Shown here: piece by piece, positions 46,415 to 55,722 of the stretch | How the letters are laid out: each line of letters begins with the position of its first letter | How positions within the stretch are numbered: the first letter of the stretch is position 1 | Assembly (NCBI GenBank): GCA_945898275.1 | Contig: CAMDHZ010000002.1 | Span: 148,003-212,002 of the forward strand | Reading direction: 5' to 3' | Origin: Chitinophaga pinensis | GTDB taxonomy: Bacteria; Bacteroidota; Bacteroidia; UKL13-3 | DNA: 64,000 nt | Program-made: the position numbers and the translations under genes | Notes under the pieces: generated by a model | Told to the model about the DNA's origin: nothing | The model's database searches: none | What the model saw: only the letters and a program-made list of their open reading frames with translations

Positions 46415-47192
46415 AAACGTTGAGGTTTAGTTGTAATCCTGCGAAAAGCATAAAATAATCCATCTTCCAATATTGATTGTCTGGGTAGTCATAGAAATTT
46501 CCATTGGGAATTACCTGTTCATAGGCTTCAAAATTTACGGGTACCCATGAGTCACTCGCGCCGTCTTCGCCTCTCACACCAGATAAATCGTTGTAATAAC
46601 CACCTGCATTAGTAGCGCCAGCAATTCCAAAATATAGGTTCAATGGACCTTTTAATTTTATGCTGGTGTCTATTTTATAGAAAAATCCAAAAGTATTATA
46701 TGTGCCGTTAATAGGCTGCATCTGACTAAATGAAACGGTACCATCAGGGTATTCGTAATTTGAAACCAAAGAACTGGTAGCAAAACCTATGCGCGTTTGT
46801 AGTGCCCATTTTTTTCTGTTCCCAAATACCAATCCGAAATCTAATGGTGTGCGGTTGAGTAAGGTAAATTGCCTAATGTTTCCATTGGTAAACTCTGCCT
46901 TCATAACATTTCTAGCAGCGCTCAAGTTTAAGCACATGCCAAAATTATCAGACAGCCAGAAACGCATTCCTATGTCTGTTAGATAAGGAATACCCACTGC
47001 TCCCATTTCTCGTTTTAACTGCGTACCGTAAACCTCATTATAGGACTGCGTTGCAGCTTTGATGCTTTTTCCACCAATCCTATTAATAGCAGCACTAAAA
47101 TTTAGGTCAATTGCCTCTAATTGTGCCTTGCTGGAGAAGGCCAATAAAAGCATCAATAAAACAAGCAAAAAAGGAGTGTTAAATTTTTTCAT
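46404..47192 (-). CDS. Predicted outer-membrane barrel protein, unknown function
   Basis: A 262-residue protein with signal peptide (MKKFNTPFLLVLLMLLLAFSSKAQ). Beta-strand pattern suggests an outer-membrane barrel (DIGMRFWLSDNFGMCLNLSAA, PLDFGLVFGNRKKWALQTRIGFATSS, YFMLFAGLQLNLNVYED). It overlaps the downstream lipoprotein gene by 11 bases and lies five bases after the preceding barrel gene; the trio is probably co-transcribed and may form an envelope complex. Confidence 0.6.
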   Translation of the reverse strand: MKKFNTPFLLVLLMLLLAFSSKAQLEAIDLNFSAAINRIGGKSIKAATQSYNEVYGTQLKREMGAVGIPYLTDIGMRFWLSDNFGMCLNLSAARNVMKAEFTNGNIRQFTLLNRTPLDFGLVFGNRKKWALQTRIGFATSSLVSNYEYPDGTVSFSQMQPINGTYNTFGFFYKIDTSIKLKGPLNLYFGIAGATNAGGYYNDLSGVRGEDGASDSWVPVNFEAYEQVIPNGNFYDYPDNQYWKMDYFMLFAGLQLNLNVYED

Positions 47193-47197
47193 GTTGC

Positions 47198-47905
47198 TTA
47201 TTTTTTATTTCCAATGATGATAGCCGCCTGTAAACTGAAGGAGTTTAACTGGTAGGCATAAAATGGATCAATGCCAAGCTCAGTAGGAATATAATCAAAG
47301 TAATAAGAAGCCCGTAGTCGGAAAAAACGAATTGGGTAAACATCTGCATATAGGGTCATTCCCAAAGTAGTATTTTGTGAAAGCAAACCAGTGTTTCCTT
47401 GGTATAATTGTATAAATTCTTCTGGATTATCAGTTGATTTTGTATCCTTTTTTAGCACTTTAAAATTGCCAATATCAATTGGGCAAACACCAAAGGTAAA
47501 TTTATCAGAAAGTTTGTAACCTATCCCAAACGTATGAAACAAATTATGCCTAATTTTAACCGTTATGTCGCCTTCATAGTTACGACCTTGACTAGTATAA
47601 TCACCACTGCCATGGGTTGAGAAATGTTTGTTTTCCCAGCCTGTAAACACATGCATGCCATCCCTGGTATAGGTGCCAATTTCAAAACCCATTCCATGAA
47701 AGAAATTGTTAAACTCAAACTTATCTCCAAATTCTGAATAAGTGATGTTGTTCCACTTATATACTTCATTTTTAAAATTTGTCAATCCTCTAGCGAAGGA
47801 AGAACCTTGGTAGGTAATACCAAAATAGGTTTGCCCAAAGGTAGGATAAGCAAGAAAATGCATGCACAAAAGTGCAAGGGTAATTTTTACTTGGGTAGCT
47901 CTCAT
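47198..47905 (-). CDS. Predicted outer-membrane barrel protein, unknown function
   Basis: A 235-residue protein with signal peptide ending PTFGQ. Barrel-like strands (YFGITYQGSSFARG, GMGFEIGTYTRDGMHVFTGWEN, HTFGIGYKLSDKFTFGVCPIDIG, RLRASYYFDYI) and a hydrophobic C-terminus (FSLQAAIIIGNKK). No family recognised. Five bases upstream of the next barrel gene. The gap to the M1 gene is 57 bases. Confidence 0.6.
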   Translation of the reverse strand: MRATQVKITLALLCMHFLAYPTFGQTYFGITYQGSSFARGLTNFKNEVYKWNNITYSEFGDKFEFNNFFHGMGFEIGTYTRDGMHVFTGWENKHFSTHGSGDYTSQGRNYEGDITVKIRHNLFHTFGIGYKLSDKFTFGVCPIDIGNFKVLKKDTKSTDNPEEFIQLYQGNTGLLSQNTTLGMTLYADVYPIRFFRLRASYYFDYIPTELGIDPFYAYQLNSFSLQAAIIIGNKK

Positions 47906-47962
47906 ACATTAATTGATGAGCAAGTATAAGAATTTACCCAAGTTAAAAGAAAATGAAGTTTA

Positions 47963-50308
47963 TCAGTTTCCTTTCTTTGCCTTTTTCATCGGGTTAGCAT
48001 CATCATACTGACCTCTACCAAGGGTTTTAGCCTTAAATAAGTCAAATGAAGTAGGTGTCAAATCTTTGGTCCAAGCATTGTTGCGTTCATCTATATCTGC
48101 AGTTTCTTTATATGGATCAAGCTGTATACCAGCCACCTTTTTGTCTTTTGCAAAGGTTTTAATTACCTCCTTTTCATTCTTGCGCCAGATATAAGCATTA
48201 ATGTATTCCACCTCTTTGGTTCCGTCTTCGTAAGTCCACTCAATAATAATTGGCATTACACTACCTCCTTTATTGCTAAAATGCAATTCGTAGTAATATT
48301 TGTCTTTATACTTTTCAAAATCAGTTTCTGTAATCGGTGTGTTGCTTTCGTATCGGTTTACACGTCTTGAACTAGTATCTGTTACAGGTTTATAGTAATA
48401 ATAAAAATCGCGCAAGCTGGTGTCTTTGTCCACCAAAAATACCATGCCACTGGCTAGGTTTCTTTGCCTGCTTACATGAATGAATTCTTCAGGTTCTGGT
48501 CTGCTTCTTTTTGTTTCAAATTTCTCCAAAGGCGCCTTTGGTATATCTGCCCTAAATACAAATACACTATCCAATGAAATATCAACTGGCTCTATATCAT
48601 AAAACCATGCGCGCCAATACCAATCTAAATCCACTGCTGAGGCATCTTCCATGGTTCTGAAAAAATCTGATGGAGAAGGATGTTTAAAAGCCCAACGTTT
48701 GCAATATTCTTTAAAGGCATAATCAAATAATTCTCTGCCCATCACGGTTTCCCTAAGTATATTTAATGCTGTTGCTGGTTTTGCATAAGCATTCGGACCA
48801 AATTGTATGATGTTTTCGCTATTGGTCATTATTGGTTCAAGCTGGTTCTTGGGTAATCTCATGTAATCTACAATTTTGTGGGCCGGACCTCTAGAAGAAG
48901 GATAGTTGTTGTCAAATTCTTGCTCGGTTAAAAACTGTACGAAAGTGTTTAATCCCTCATCCATCCAACTCCATTGGCGCTCATCACTATTGATAATCAT
49001 TGGGAAAAAGTTGTGTCCCACTTCATGAATAATAACGCCAATCATGCCATACTTTGTTCTAGCACTGTAAGTGCCATCTTCATCGGTTCTTCCAAAGTTA
49101 AAGCAAATCATAGGATATTCCATCCCGCTAGCTGCTTCTACGCTTATAGCCACAGGATATGGATATGGGATGGTAAATTTACTATAGGTTCTTATGGTTT
49201 GGGCCACCACCTTTGTAGAGTATTTTCTGTATAAACCATAAGCTTCTTTAGGATAATAACTCATACACATTACCTTTTTGCCTTCTACAGGTTCAGCCAT
49301 GGCATCCCAAACAAACTTCCTTGAACTTCCCCAAGCAAAGTCTCTTACATTGGTTGCCCTATATCGCCAAGTTTTGTAGCTATTACTTACTGGCGACTTT
49401 TCTTTTTGTTTTGCCTCTTCTAAACTTACAATTTCTATTGGTTCTGTTGCGGTTTGAGCCAAATTCCATCTAGCTAATTGCTCCTTAGTTAATACCTCTG
49501 CATAATTGCTGCATGTTCCAGTAGAGCCCACCACATGGTCTGACGGAACTTTCATATTCACTTCAAAATTTCCAAACACTAAAGAGAACTCGCCTCTACC
49601 TGTAAATTGCTTGTGGTTCCAACCTTGATAATCATTGTATATGCACATTCTTGGATACCATTGCGAAATGGTAAAAGTGCAGTTACTGTCTGAACCAAAA
49701 CGCTCATAACCCCCTCTTCCTCCAATTTTCATGCGCTCTGGAATTTTGTAATTCCACTTAATTTTAAAGCTAAACTTGCCTTTAGACTTTAAAGGCGTTT
49801 TTAACTCCACACGCATCATGGTTTGGTTGATGGTATATTTTAATGGGTTACCAAAAGTATCAGTAACTGAAAGTATATTTACGCCATATCCTTCTAAGTT
49901 CTTTCTAAATTCTAAGCCTTCTAATTGGCCAACCGTAAGTGGATAAGATTTCTCACTGCCATCGAAATTATTGCTTTCTGCATTTGGCTGGTGTTGGTTT
50001 TCATCTAGTTGTAACCATAAATAGCTAAGCACATCTGGCGAATTATTGTGGTAAGTAATACGCTCCTCGCCATGCAGTCTTAGGTTTGCCTCATCTAAAA
50101 AAGCTTCGATTTTATAATCGGCTTGTTGCTGCCAATATTGATGCCCTGGTGCGCCAGAAGCGGCTCTATAGGTATTGGCATCTGGTAAAATGGTCCCTAA
50201 TTGTTCAAACTTGTTGCCATGATTTGAACTTGGATTGTTGCGGAGATTCTGGGCTTGCAACACAAAGGTGCTTCCACAAATCCATAATAAAAGTAGAATT
50301 CTATTCAT
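47963..50308 (-). CDS. Secreted M1 family metallopeptidase
   Basis: A 781-residue protein with signal peptide (MNRILLLLWICGSTFVLQAQ). Zinc site IIHEVGHNFFPM near residue 425 and the third ligand in SWMDEGLNTFVQ near 449; the substrate loop EAASGMEYPMICF near 395 matches the GAMEN region. It differs from the first M1 in the window (21230) in length and lacks a T9SS domain, so the two are not recent duplicates. The HupE-like gene ends three bases away at its 5' side. In other Bacteroidota M1, HupE and DUF6702 genes occur together; the shared function is not established. Confidence 0.85.
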   Translation of the reverse strand: MNRILLLLWICGSTFVLQAQNLRNNPSSNHGNKFEQLGTILPDANTYRAASGAPGHQYWQQQADYKIEAFLDEANLRLHGEERITYHNNSPDVLSYLWLQLDENQHQPNAESNNFDGSEKSYPLTVGQLEGLEFRKNLEGYGVNILSVTDTFGNPLKYTINQTMMRVELKTPLKSKGKFSFKIKWNYKIPERMKIGGRGGYERFGSDSNCTFTISQWYPRMCIYNDYQGWNHKQFTGRGEFSLVFGNFEVNMKVPSDHVVGSTGTCSNYAEVLTKEQLARWNLAQTATEPIEIVSLEEAKQKEKSPVSNSYKTWRYRATNVRDFAWGSSRKFVWDAMAEPVEGKKVMCMSYYPKEAYGLYRKYSTKVVAQTIRTYSKFTIPYPYPVAISVEAASGMEYPMICFNFGRTDEDGTYSARTKYGMIGVIIHEVGHNFFPMIINSDERQWSWMDEGLNTFVQFLTEQEFDNNYPSSRGPAHKIVDYMRLPKNQLEPIMTNSENIIQFGPNAYAKPATALNILRETVMGRELFDYAFKEYCKRWAFKHPSPSDFFRTMEDASAVDLDWYWRAWFYDIEPVDISLDSVFVFRADIPKAPLEKFETKRSRPEPEEFIHVSRQRNLASGMVFLVDKDTSLRDFYYYYKPVTDTSSRRVNRYESNTPITETDFEKYKDKYYYELHFSNKGGSVMPIIIEWTYEDGTKEVEYINAYIWRKNEKEVIKTFAKDKKVAGIQLDPYKETADIDERNNAWTKDLTPTSFDLFKAKTLGRGQYDDANPMKKAKKGN

Positions 50309-50311
50309 TGT

Positions 50312-50905
50312 TTAATTTATAATTTCTTGTAAACGCTGCCAGGTTAGTACCAAAGAAACTACCACAGCTATTAATCCGTAAACCTTGATTTGTCTGGAGA
50401 GTTTTATTTTTAACCTATTTTCTAAAAGCCAACAAATTGAAAACAACACCAACACTATCAAAATTTGACCTGCTTCTAAACCTAAGTTGAAAAACAATAA
50501 GGGCTCTAACAAAGAAGTTTGGTCTGATAACATAGATTTTAACAAGGTAGAAAACCCTAAACCATGCACCAAACCAAAAAATACCACTAGGCCAAGTTTA
50601 GGCAAAAACGATTTATTTTCTGCTTCTTCCTTATGCAGAATGGCCATCAAGGCGGTGATCAAAATGGTAATGGCAATGCCCATTTCTACCCAAGCACTTG
50701 GTAATTTTATGAAACCAACTACACTTAATGCCAAAGATAAACTATGCCCAATTGTAAACCCGGTGATGAGCCAAAACAGTTGTTTGAGGTGCTTGTTGCC
50801 AAAATAGGGTGTACATAATACCAATAAAAAAAGCATATGGTCGAAGCCCGCGAAATCTGCAATATGCAAGCAGCCCTCTGTAAACCATAAACTCTTTTCA
50901 CCCAT
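50312..50905 (-). CDS. HupE/UreJ-2 family membrane protein
   Basis: A 197-residue protein with about six TM segments. The family motif HIADFAGFDHMLFLLVLC with conserved His and Asp lies near residues 14-31, GFTIGHSLSLAL near 50 and FGLVHGLGFSTLL near 112 repeat the His pattern expected for metal transport. The family is associated with nickel or cobalt transport, though that role is not proven for this branch. Three bases upstream of the M1 gene, and divergent from the DUF6702 gene across 21 bases. Confidence 0.8.
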   Translation of the reverse strand: MGEKSLWFTEGCLHIADFAGFDHMLFLLVLCTPYFGNKHLKQLFWLITGFTIGHSLSLALSVVGFIKLPSAWVEMGIAITILITALMAILHKEEAENKSFLPKLGLVVFFGLVHGLGFSTLLKSMLSDQTSLLEPLLFFNLGLEAGQILIVLVLFSICWLLENRLKIKLSRQIKVYGLIAVVVSLVLTWQRLQEIIN

Positions 50906-50913
50906 CTATTATT

Positions 50914-50921
50914 TATATTTG
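50914..50921 (+). promoter_or_regulatory. -7 element abutting the DUF6702 start codon
   Basis: TATATTTG matches TAnnTTTG exactly and ends five bases before ATG 50927, suggesting a very short leader. No -33 element is recognised. Confidence 0.35.
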
Positions 50922-50926
50922 AAGAG

Positions 50927-51445
50927 ATGCAAACTAAAAAAAATATCCTAAAAGCCATCACCTTGTTTTGTTTAACGGCTGTATTATTATCTATGCGTCC
51001 GGCTAAGCATCCTTATTACTTGAGTGTTTGCGACATTAATATTGAGCCAAAGTTTAAGCAAATTACCCTCAGTTGCCGCATGTTTGCAGATGATTTACAG
51101 CAGGAATTGCTTCAAGAAAATAAGCTTAAAGCAAACTTTTTGGTTCAAACCGAAACCCAAAAAAAAGCGCTGCAACAATATTTAGCTGCACATTTAAAGA
51201 TTAGTGCCAATAAGCAAAACTACCCTTTTACGGTTATTGGTTATGAGGTAAAAGAAGAATCGGTTTGGATATATGCTGAAGCCAAATGCAATAAAACACC
51301 TGGCCATCTCTTGGTTCAAAATACCCTTTTATGCAAGGGTTTTGGCGGCCAATCTAATATTGTGCACGTAAACTTCGACCTGCTGCGAGAAAGCCACAAA
51401 CACACTTGCATCGAGCCTGAGCACTTGTTTGATTATGTACCCTAA
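50927..51445 (+). CDS. DUF6702 family secreted protein
   Basis: A 172-residue protein with a signal-like N-terminus ([17 protein letters not shown]). The body starts [31 protein letters not shown], the usual DUF6702 pattern of a beta-sandwich binding-like domain, and ends with [10 protein letters not shown]. It is divergent from the HupE-M1 pair, with which it usually co-occurs. It carries the dispersed motif at 51142 (reading LVQTET). Its stop interlocks with that of prfC (CTAA). Confidence 0.78.
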   Translation: MQTKKNILKAITLFCLTAVLLSMRPAKHPYYLSVCDINIEPKFKQITLSCRMFADDLQQELLQENKLKANFLVQTETQKKALQQYLAAHLKISANKQNYPFTVIGYEVKEESVWIYAEAKCNKTPGHLLVQNTLLCKGFGGQSNIVHVNFDLLRESHKHTCIEPEHLFDYVP

Positions 51446-53031
51446 GTGCGCTCGTACTCAGAAATGGTATGAAACTGCACGGAAGGGAAATCGTTTTTTG
51501 ATAGCGTAACATTCCATTCGCTTTCTGCTAAAAACACTGGGTGTTCGTCTTTATCATAAGCAATGGCATGTGCCTTACGCTGCAAAAATTGCTGAAACTC
51601 TGCTTTGTTATCGCTGGTTACCCAAAAGGCTTTGTAGTATCTAAGCGGACTAAACGTACACTTAGCACCATACTCATGTTCTAGTCTAAACTTGATTACT
51701 TCAAACTGTAGGTCGCCCACGGTGCCCACAATTTTTCTATTCCCCGGATTTTGGATAAACAACTGAGCCACGCCCTCTTCGCTCAATTGGCGAATGCCTT
51801 TTTCCAACTGTTTAGTTTTCATTGGGTCGCGGTTTTCTAGCTCCTTAAAAATCTCTGGTGAAAAGCTAGGAATGCCTTTAAATTGGAGGTTCTCGCCCTC
51901 TGTTAAGGTATCCCCAATTTTAAAGTTTCCGCTATCATACAAGCCAATTACATCTCCTGGATATGCCTCGCTGGTAAGGATTTTCTCGTTGGCCATAAAT
52001 GTGGTTGGATTGGCAAATCGGAGATTTTTTTGCAAACGTGTATGGGCATAGAATTTATTTCTCTCAAACTTGCCCGAGCATATTCTAAAAAATGCAATTC
52101 TATCGCGGTGGTTGGGGTCGAGGTTGGCATGTATTTTAAACACAAAGCCACTTAATTTTTCTTCTTCGGGTTGAACCAACCTTTCGCCAGCCAATCGTGG
52201 CAATGGCGAAGGCGCAATTTCTAAGAAAGTTTCCAATACTTCTTGCACGCCAAAGTTGTTTACGGCTGAACCAAAAAATACAGGTGCAAGCAAGCCACTT
52301 CTATACAAATCTAGGTCGAAAGGCTCATAAAGCCCTTCTATTAAATTTACATCTTCACGAAGTTTTTTTACGTCTTTGGCTGGCAGTAAACCATCAATTT
52401 CGCTGCTATCAATATCCTGAATATTGAGCATTTGGTCTGTTAAGGTTTGCTTGCTAGACTCAAATAGGTTAAGTTGTTTACGGTACAAATTATAAACGCC
52501 TTTAAAATCTGAACCTTGGTTAATAGGCCAAGACAACGGGCGGGTAGAGATGCTTAATTTCTTTTCAATTTCTTCAAGTAAGTCGTATGGATCGCGGCCT
52601 TCTCGGTCTAATTTGTTGATGAAGATGATTACTGGCGTATTGCGCATTCTGCAAACAGCCATTAGGCGTTCGGTTTGTTCCTCCACACCCTTTACGCTAT
52701 CTACTACCAGAATAACACTATCCACTGCGGTGAGGGTTCTATAGGTATCTTCGGCAAAATCCTTGTGACCAGGTGTATCAAGGATGTTGACGCGTTTGCC
52801 CATGTATTCAAAAGTCATTACAGAAGTGGCAACTGAGATACCACGCTGCTTTTCTATCTCCATAAAATCGGAGGTAGAGCTTTTTTTGATTTTATTGCTT
52901 TTAACCGCACCGGCAACTTGAATGGCACCCCCAAAAAGGAGTAATTTCTCGGTTAGCGTGGTTTTTCCGGCATCCGGATGGGAGATAATGGCAAAGGTTT
53001 TACGCTTTTCTATTTCTTCTAGTAACGACAT
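51442..53031 (-). CDS. prfC: Peptide chain release factor 3
   Basis: A 529-residue translational GTPase of normal RF3 length. G1 is [11 protein letters not shown] near residue 18, G3 [14 protein letters not shown] near 87, G4 [10 protein letters not shown] near 142. The RF3 hallmark region [17 protein letters not shown] lies near 56-72 and the C-terminal domain ends with [23 protein letters not shown]. It recycles RF1/RF2 after termination. Monocistronic; a variant copy of the dispersed motif (GGGTTGAACC) lies at 52168. Confidence 0.93.
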   Translation of the reverse strand: MSLLEEIEKRKTFAIISHPDAGKTTLTEKLLLFGGAIQVAGAVKSNKIKKSSTSDFMEIEKQRGISVATSVMTFEYMGKRVNILDTPGHKDFAEDTYRTLTAVDSVILVVDSVKGVEEQTERLMAVCRMRNTPVIIFINKLDREGRDPYDLLEEIEKKLSISTRPLSWPINQGSDFKGVYNLYRKQLNLFESSKQTLTDQMLNIQDIDSSEIDGLLPAKDVKKLREDVNLIEGLYEPFDLDLYRSGLLAPVFFGSAVNNFGVQEVLETFLEIAPSPLPRLAGERLVQPEEEKLSGFVFKIHANLDPNHRDRIAFFRICSGKFERNKFYAHTRLQKNLRFANPTTFMANEKILTSEAYPGDVIGLYDSGNFKIGDTLTEGENLQFKGIPSFSPEIFKELENRDPMKTKQLEKGIRQLSEEGVAQLFIQNPGNRKIVGTVGDLQFEVIKFRLEHEYGAKCTFSPLRYYKAFWVTSDNKAEFQQFLQRKAHAIAYDKDEHPVFLAESEWNVTLSKNDFPSVQFHTISEYERT

Positions 53032-53100
53032 AAGGGCGCGAAGATAAGGTTTGAAACTGATTTTGGGAGGGCGCTTTTGTTTAGGGGGGGATTTTTATTT

Positions 53101-53155
53101 ACCGCAGATTTTCGCAGATGAACGCGGATTTTTAAGGTAGATGAACGCAGATTGG
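53101..53155. repeat. Short imperfect repeat unit (CGCAGAT / GAACGCAGATT)
   Basis: Near-repeated words CGCAGATTTTCGCAGATGAA and AGATGAACGCAGATT follow one another between prfC and the T9SS gene. Such words are common dispersed intergenic repeats in Bacteroidota. They are open in the frame of the downstream gene, which makes a false N-terminal extension. Confidence 0.45.
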
Positions 53156-53215
53156 GATGGTTATAAATTAAATGTTAAGGCATTATCCTTTCAAATTAAA
53201 TCCCTAAATTCGAAT

Positions 53216-54682
53216 ATGCTATACAAAGCCTTTCGCTACCTATTGATTTTATTGAGTACCCTTGGAATTTCCAATTTTTGTGAGGCGCAATTTTCTCCTG
53301 TTTATAAAAATGATTGGATTTACTACTACAAATTAGTCAATGATTTTAGCGATAAGAATTTAAAGGCTGTTTTTATTGATAGTACCATTAGAATTGGCAA
53401 CTATACCATAAATAAAATAAGGAAAAGTAATGGTTATTCTGAATTCTCTTCTATTTGCATGCCTTGGATTCCTCATTCGATGGGAGTTTCAGAAATATTA
53501 ACTAATGAAAAGAGAGGTATTTTAACTGGCAAATTAGATACCATTTGGCTCCCCAATTCTGGAAACGATATCCTGCCTAAAGAATCTTACCTACAACAAT
53601 CAAAAACCAGAGTTCTGATAAAGGTTAAATCTTCAATTGTTGAAAATCGTTTTGATGACCTTGACACTAGTTTTTTGCTAAATCTGATTTTAATGAACTC
53701 TGCAGGTGATACGCTATACAACTCAAGTTCAGTTAAGGATACCATTTTAAAATACTCAGAAAATTATGGCTTAATCAATTCCCCTCAATGGAATGATTTT
53801 CCTGAATCGCTTAATGGTAATATGGCTCATCTAATTGGGATTCAGAAAAAAACGGGAGAAGAATTTAAAGGAACTGTTTTTCATCCAAGGGAGGCTGATT
53901 TTGATTTGCAGGAAGGAGATGAATGGCATACGGTTAGAATGGATTATAGTCAAAGTGGTAGTTTTAGAACAGAAACTAAGCAATATGTTACAAAGGCAAC
54001 AAATAATGCCTACGTAAGAAATTATGAGATAGTCAACGTAGAAACATTGTTTGCAAAGATAAGTACCCACCAAGGGAGTCCAGTAGATACTCAGTATACT
54101 AAACAAAATGTTTATGAATCAAAGTTTGCTGTTGATTACAGTCCGTTAACTCCAAAAGAAAAGAATATTTTTCTTTATAGGGACGTCTTAGGCCTAGAAT
54201 TAGGTGGCTTTTGGTCTCCAGCCAACGTTTTAGGAATAACAGCGTTGCGATTATCCGATCGATATGAGCAATTTGATGAAGATTCTCTTTGCTGGCAACG
54301 AAGGCCTCATTCAACAGAGATTAATTGGAATGTTCAAATACACCCACTGGGTACTTACTTCTTTAGATCATCAGGCCAACATTTTTTGCCTGTTTTCTAT
54401 AAAAAAGGTGGTAAAAGCTATGGAACGCCCCTATCTAACCAAGAAATAAAAGAAATTGAAAGCTTAACCATTTACCCAAATCCTAGCTCGAAGGTGTTAA
54501 CTATCTCAAATGATTTCCTATTTAAATTTGAGATTTACAATAATCTTGGAACTTTAATTTATGATAAAGAGTTGTATTCAACTTTTGAGACAATTGAAGT
54601 TGAAAATTGGCCAAAGGGAGTATATTTTATAAAATTGTTCACCCACTCTAAACAAGTAGTGAAAAAAATAATCATCAATTAG
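53216..54682 (+). CDS. Secreted protein with T9SS sorting domain, unknown function
   Basis: ATG 53216 begins a signal peptide (MLYKAFRYLLILL ... NFCEAQ); the in-frame ATG at 53141 would translate the intergenic repeat. About 488 residues. The mature region carries no domain that I recognise (VYKNDWIYYYKLVNDFSDKN, GDEWHTVRMDYSQSG, LTPKEKNIFLYRDVLGLELGGFW). The C-terminus is a T9SS domain (LTIYPNPSSKVLTISND ... FEIYNNLGTLIYD ... WPKGVYFIKLF). An AT-rich hairpin (TTAATCAT-ACA-ATGATTAA, 54686-54704) follows the stop and may help terminate transcription. Confidence 0.75.
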   Translation: MLYKAFRYLLILLSTLGISNFCEAQFSPVYKNDWIYYYKLVNDFSDKNLKAVFIDSTIRIGNYTINKIRKSNGYSEFSSICMPWIPHSMGVSEILTNEKRGILTGKLDTIWLPNSGNDILPKESYLQQSKTRVLIKVKSSIVENRFDDLDTSFLLNLILMNSAGDTLYNSSSVKDTILKYSENYGLINSPQWNDFPESLNGNMAHLIGIQKKTGEEFKGTVFHPREADFDLQEGDEWHTVRMDYSQSGSFRTETKQYVTKATNNAYVRNYEIVNVETLFAKISTHQGSPVDTQYTKQNVYESKFAVDYSPLTPKEKNIFLYRDVLGLELGGFWSPANVLGITALRLSDRYEQFDEDSLCWQRRPHSTEINWNVQIHPLGTYFFRSSGQHFLPVFYKKGGKSYGTPLSNQEIKEIESLTIYPNPSSKVLTISNDFLFKFEIYNNLGTLIYDKELYSTFETIEVENWPKGVYFIKLFTHSKQVVKKIIIN

Positions 54683-54737
54683 ACCTTAATCATACAATGA
54701 TTAAAATAACAATTGTCAATTTTTAAGGTTTTAACGC

Positions 54738-55121
54738 ATGCTTCAATCCATTCACCATATTGCCATAATTTGCGCGGATTATCCAAAGTCTAAATATTTT
54801 TATTCGCATATTTTCGGACTTCAAATCATCCGAGAAGTGCACCGTGCTGAGCGGAATTCTTATAAGCTTGATTTGGCATTAAATGGCCAATACATCATTG
54901 AGCTTTTTTCGTTTCCCTCACCACCTTTGCGCTCATCTAGACCAGAAGCTTGCGGATTGCGACATTTAGCTTTTTCTGTAGCAAATTTAGAAAATATATT
55001 GGCACAGTTAGAAAAGCAGGGCATTGCTGCCGAACCCATAAGAACAGATGAATACACGGGCAAGCGCTTTACTTTTATAGCAGATCCCGATGGTTTGCCA
55101 ATTGAGTTGTATGAGGGGTAA
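54738..55121 (+). CDS. VOC family protein, YaeR-like glyoxalase
   Basis: A 127-residue protein, one VOC fold of two beta-alpha-beta-beta-beta units. The metal ligands are in the pattern HHIAIICADYPKSK (His near 6), ELFSFP (Glu near 55), LRHLAFSV (His near 75) and ELYEG at the end (Glu near 125). It matches the YaeR/SMU1112c group, of unknown substrate. Single gene, close behind the T9SS gene. Confidence 0.88.
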   Translation: MLQSIHHIAIICADYPKSKYFYSHIFGLQIIREVHRAERNSYKLDLALNGQYIIELFSFPSPPLRSSRPEACGLRHLAFSVANLENILAQLEKQGIAAEPIRTDEYTGKRFTFIADPDGLPIELYEG

Positions 55122-55178
55122 GTTACTATGATTAGTTATATCTTATTGCTTAATTAAAGAATCAAATTAAACTGTTTG

Positions 55179-55472
55179 TTAGAATTTTGGCAGACTTTGC
55201 CTATTCGAGAAGAAAGAAATAATTGCTATTTCATTGTTTGCAACTTTGTAATACATGGAATTAAAACTAAGTATATTGGCTTTTCTGAGACCAATATATT
55301 TCGACAGAGGAAAAAGGTTCGGATTTTGAGAAATTAAAGAGATAGTCCTTTCAATTTCAAATGCCAATTTCCTAATTTCAGTATTTGAAAAATTTTCTTC
55401 TAAATAGGAAAAAGTATTTGAAAGTTCGGTTAAAGCATGATCTGTCCAAAATACCTTATAACCACTTTCCAT
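55179..55472 (-). CDS. RelE/ParE-family toxin of a type II toxin-antitoxin pair
   Basis: A 97-residue protein. The fold pattern YKVFWTDHALTELSNTFSYLEENFS ... RKLAFEIERTISLISQNPNLFPLSKYIGLRKANI ... YYKVANNEIAIISFFSNRQSL fits RelE/ParE toxins with a basic C-terminal face. The antitoxin gene overlaps its start by 17 bases. I cannot decide between mRNA cleavage (RelE) and gyrase inhibition (ParE) from sequence. Confidence 0.82.
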   Translation of the reverse strand: MESGYKVFWTDHALTELSNTFSYLEENFSNTEIRKLAFEIERTISLISQNPNLFPLSKYIGLRKANILSFNSMYYKVANNEIAIISFFSNRQSLPKF

Positions 55473-55698
55473 AAATATCCCTTGCTTTGGAATGCGGATT
55501 TAGCTTATGTTCCTTGGCATCTGACAAACCTTTCTCTATAGACTCCTTTTCGGCGACGGTGAGTTCATCCCACCAATCTTTTTTATTTTCTTGAGCAATA
55601 AATTCAGCAATTTTATTTAATAATTTTATATCTTCTATGGTGGATAGCCATTGAATTAATTCTATTTTTTTACTTTGAATTTCTAGCTGATTGCTCAT
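55456..55698 (-). CDS. Antitoxin of the RelE/ParE pair
   Basis: An 80-residue protein upstream of and overlapping the toxin by 17 bases, as usual for type II pairs. Helical (QLEIQSKKIELIQWLSTIEDIKLLNKIAEFIAQEN, then WWDELTVAEKESIEKGLSDAKEHKLNPHSKARDIYGKWL), resembling the addiction-module antitoxins that sit with ParE toxins. No clear ribbon-helix-helix is seen. Its ATG lies inside the palindromic operator. Confidence 0.8.
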   Translation of the reverse strand: MSNQLEIQSKKIELIQWLSTIEDIKLLNKIAEFIAQENKKDWWDELTVAEKESIEKGLSDAKEHKLNPHSKARDIYGKWL

Positions 55699-55722
55699 TT
55701 GAATAATGCTTATTCAAATTTA
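55698..55722 (-). promoter_or_regulatory. Palindromic operator and -7 box of the toxin-antitoxin operon
   Basis: TTTGAATAA-TGC-TTATTCAAA (55698-55718) is a perfect nine-bp inverted repeat with a three-base spacer. It overlaps the antitoxin start codon at one end and, at the other, the -7 element TAAATTTG read on the minus strand (55722-55715). Repressor binding here would block the promoter, as in autoregulated type II pairs. Confidence 0.7.

Noticed and set aside
21230..50308. The two M1 peptidases as a recent duplication
   Set aside because: They differ in length, in domain make-up (T9SS domain in only one) and in most residues around the zinc site.
53141..53215. Longer N-terminus of the T9SS gene at 53216
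   Set aside because: It would translate an intergenic repeat and move the signal peptide 25 residues inside the protein.
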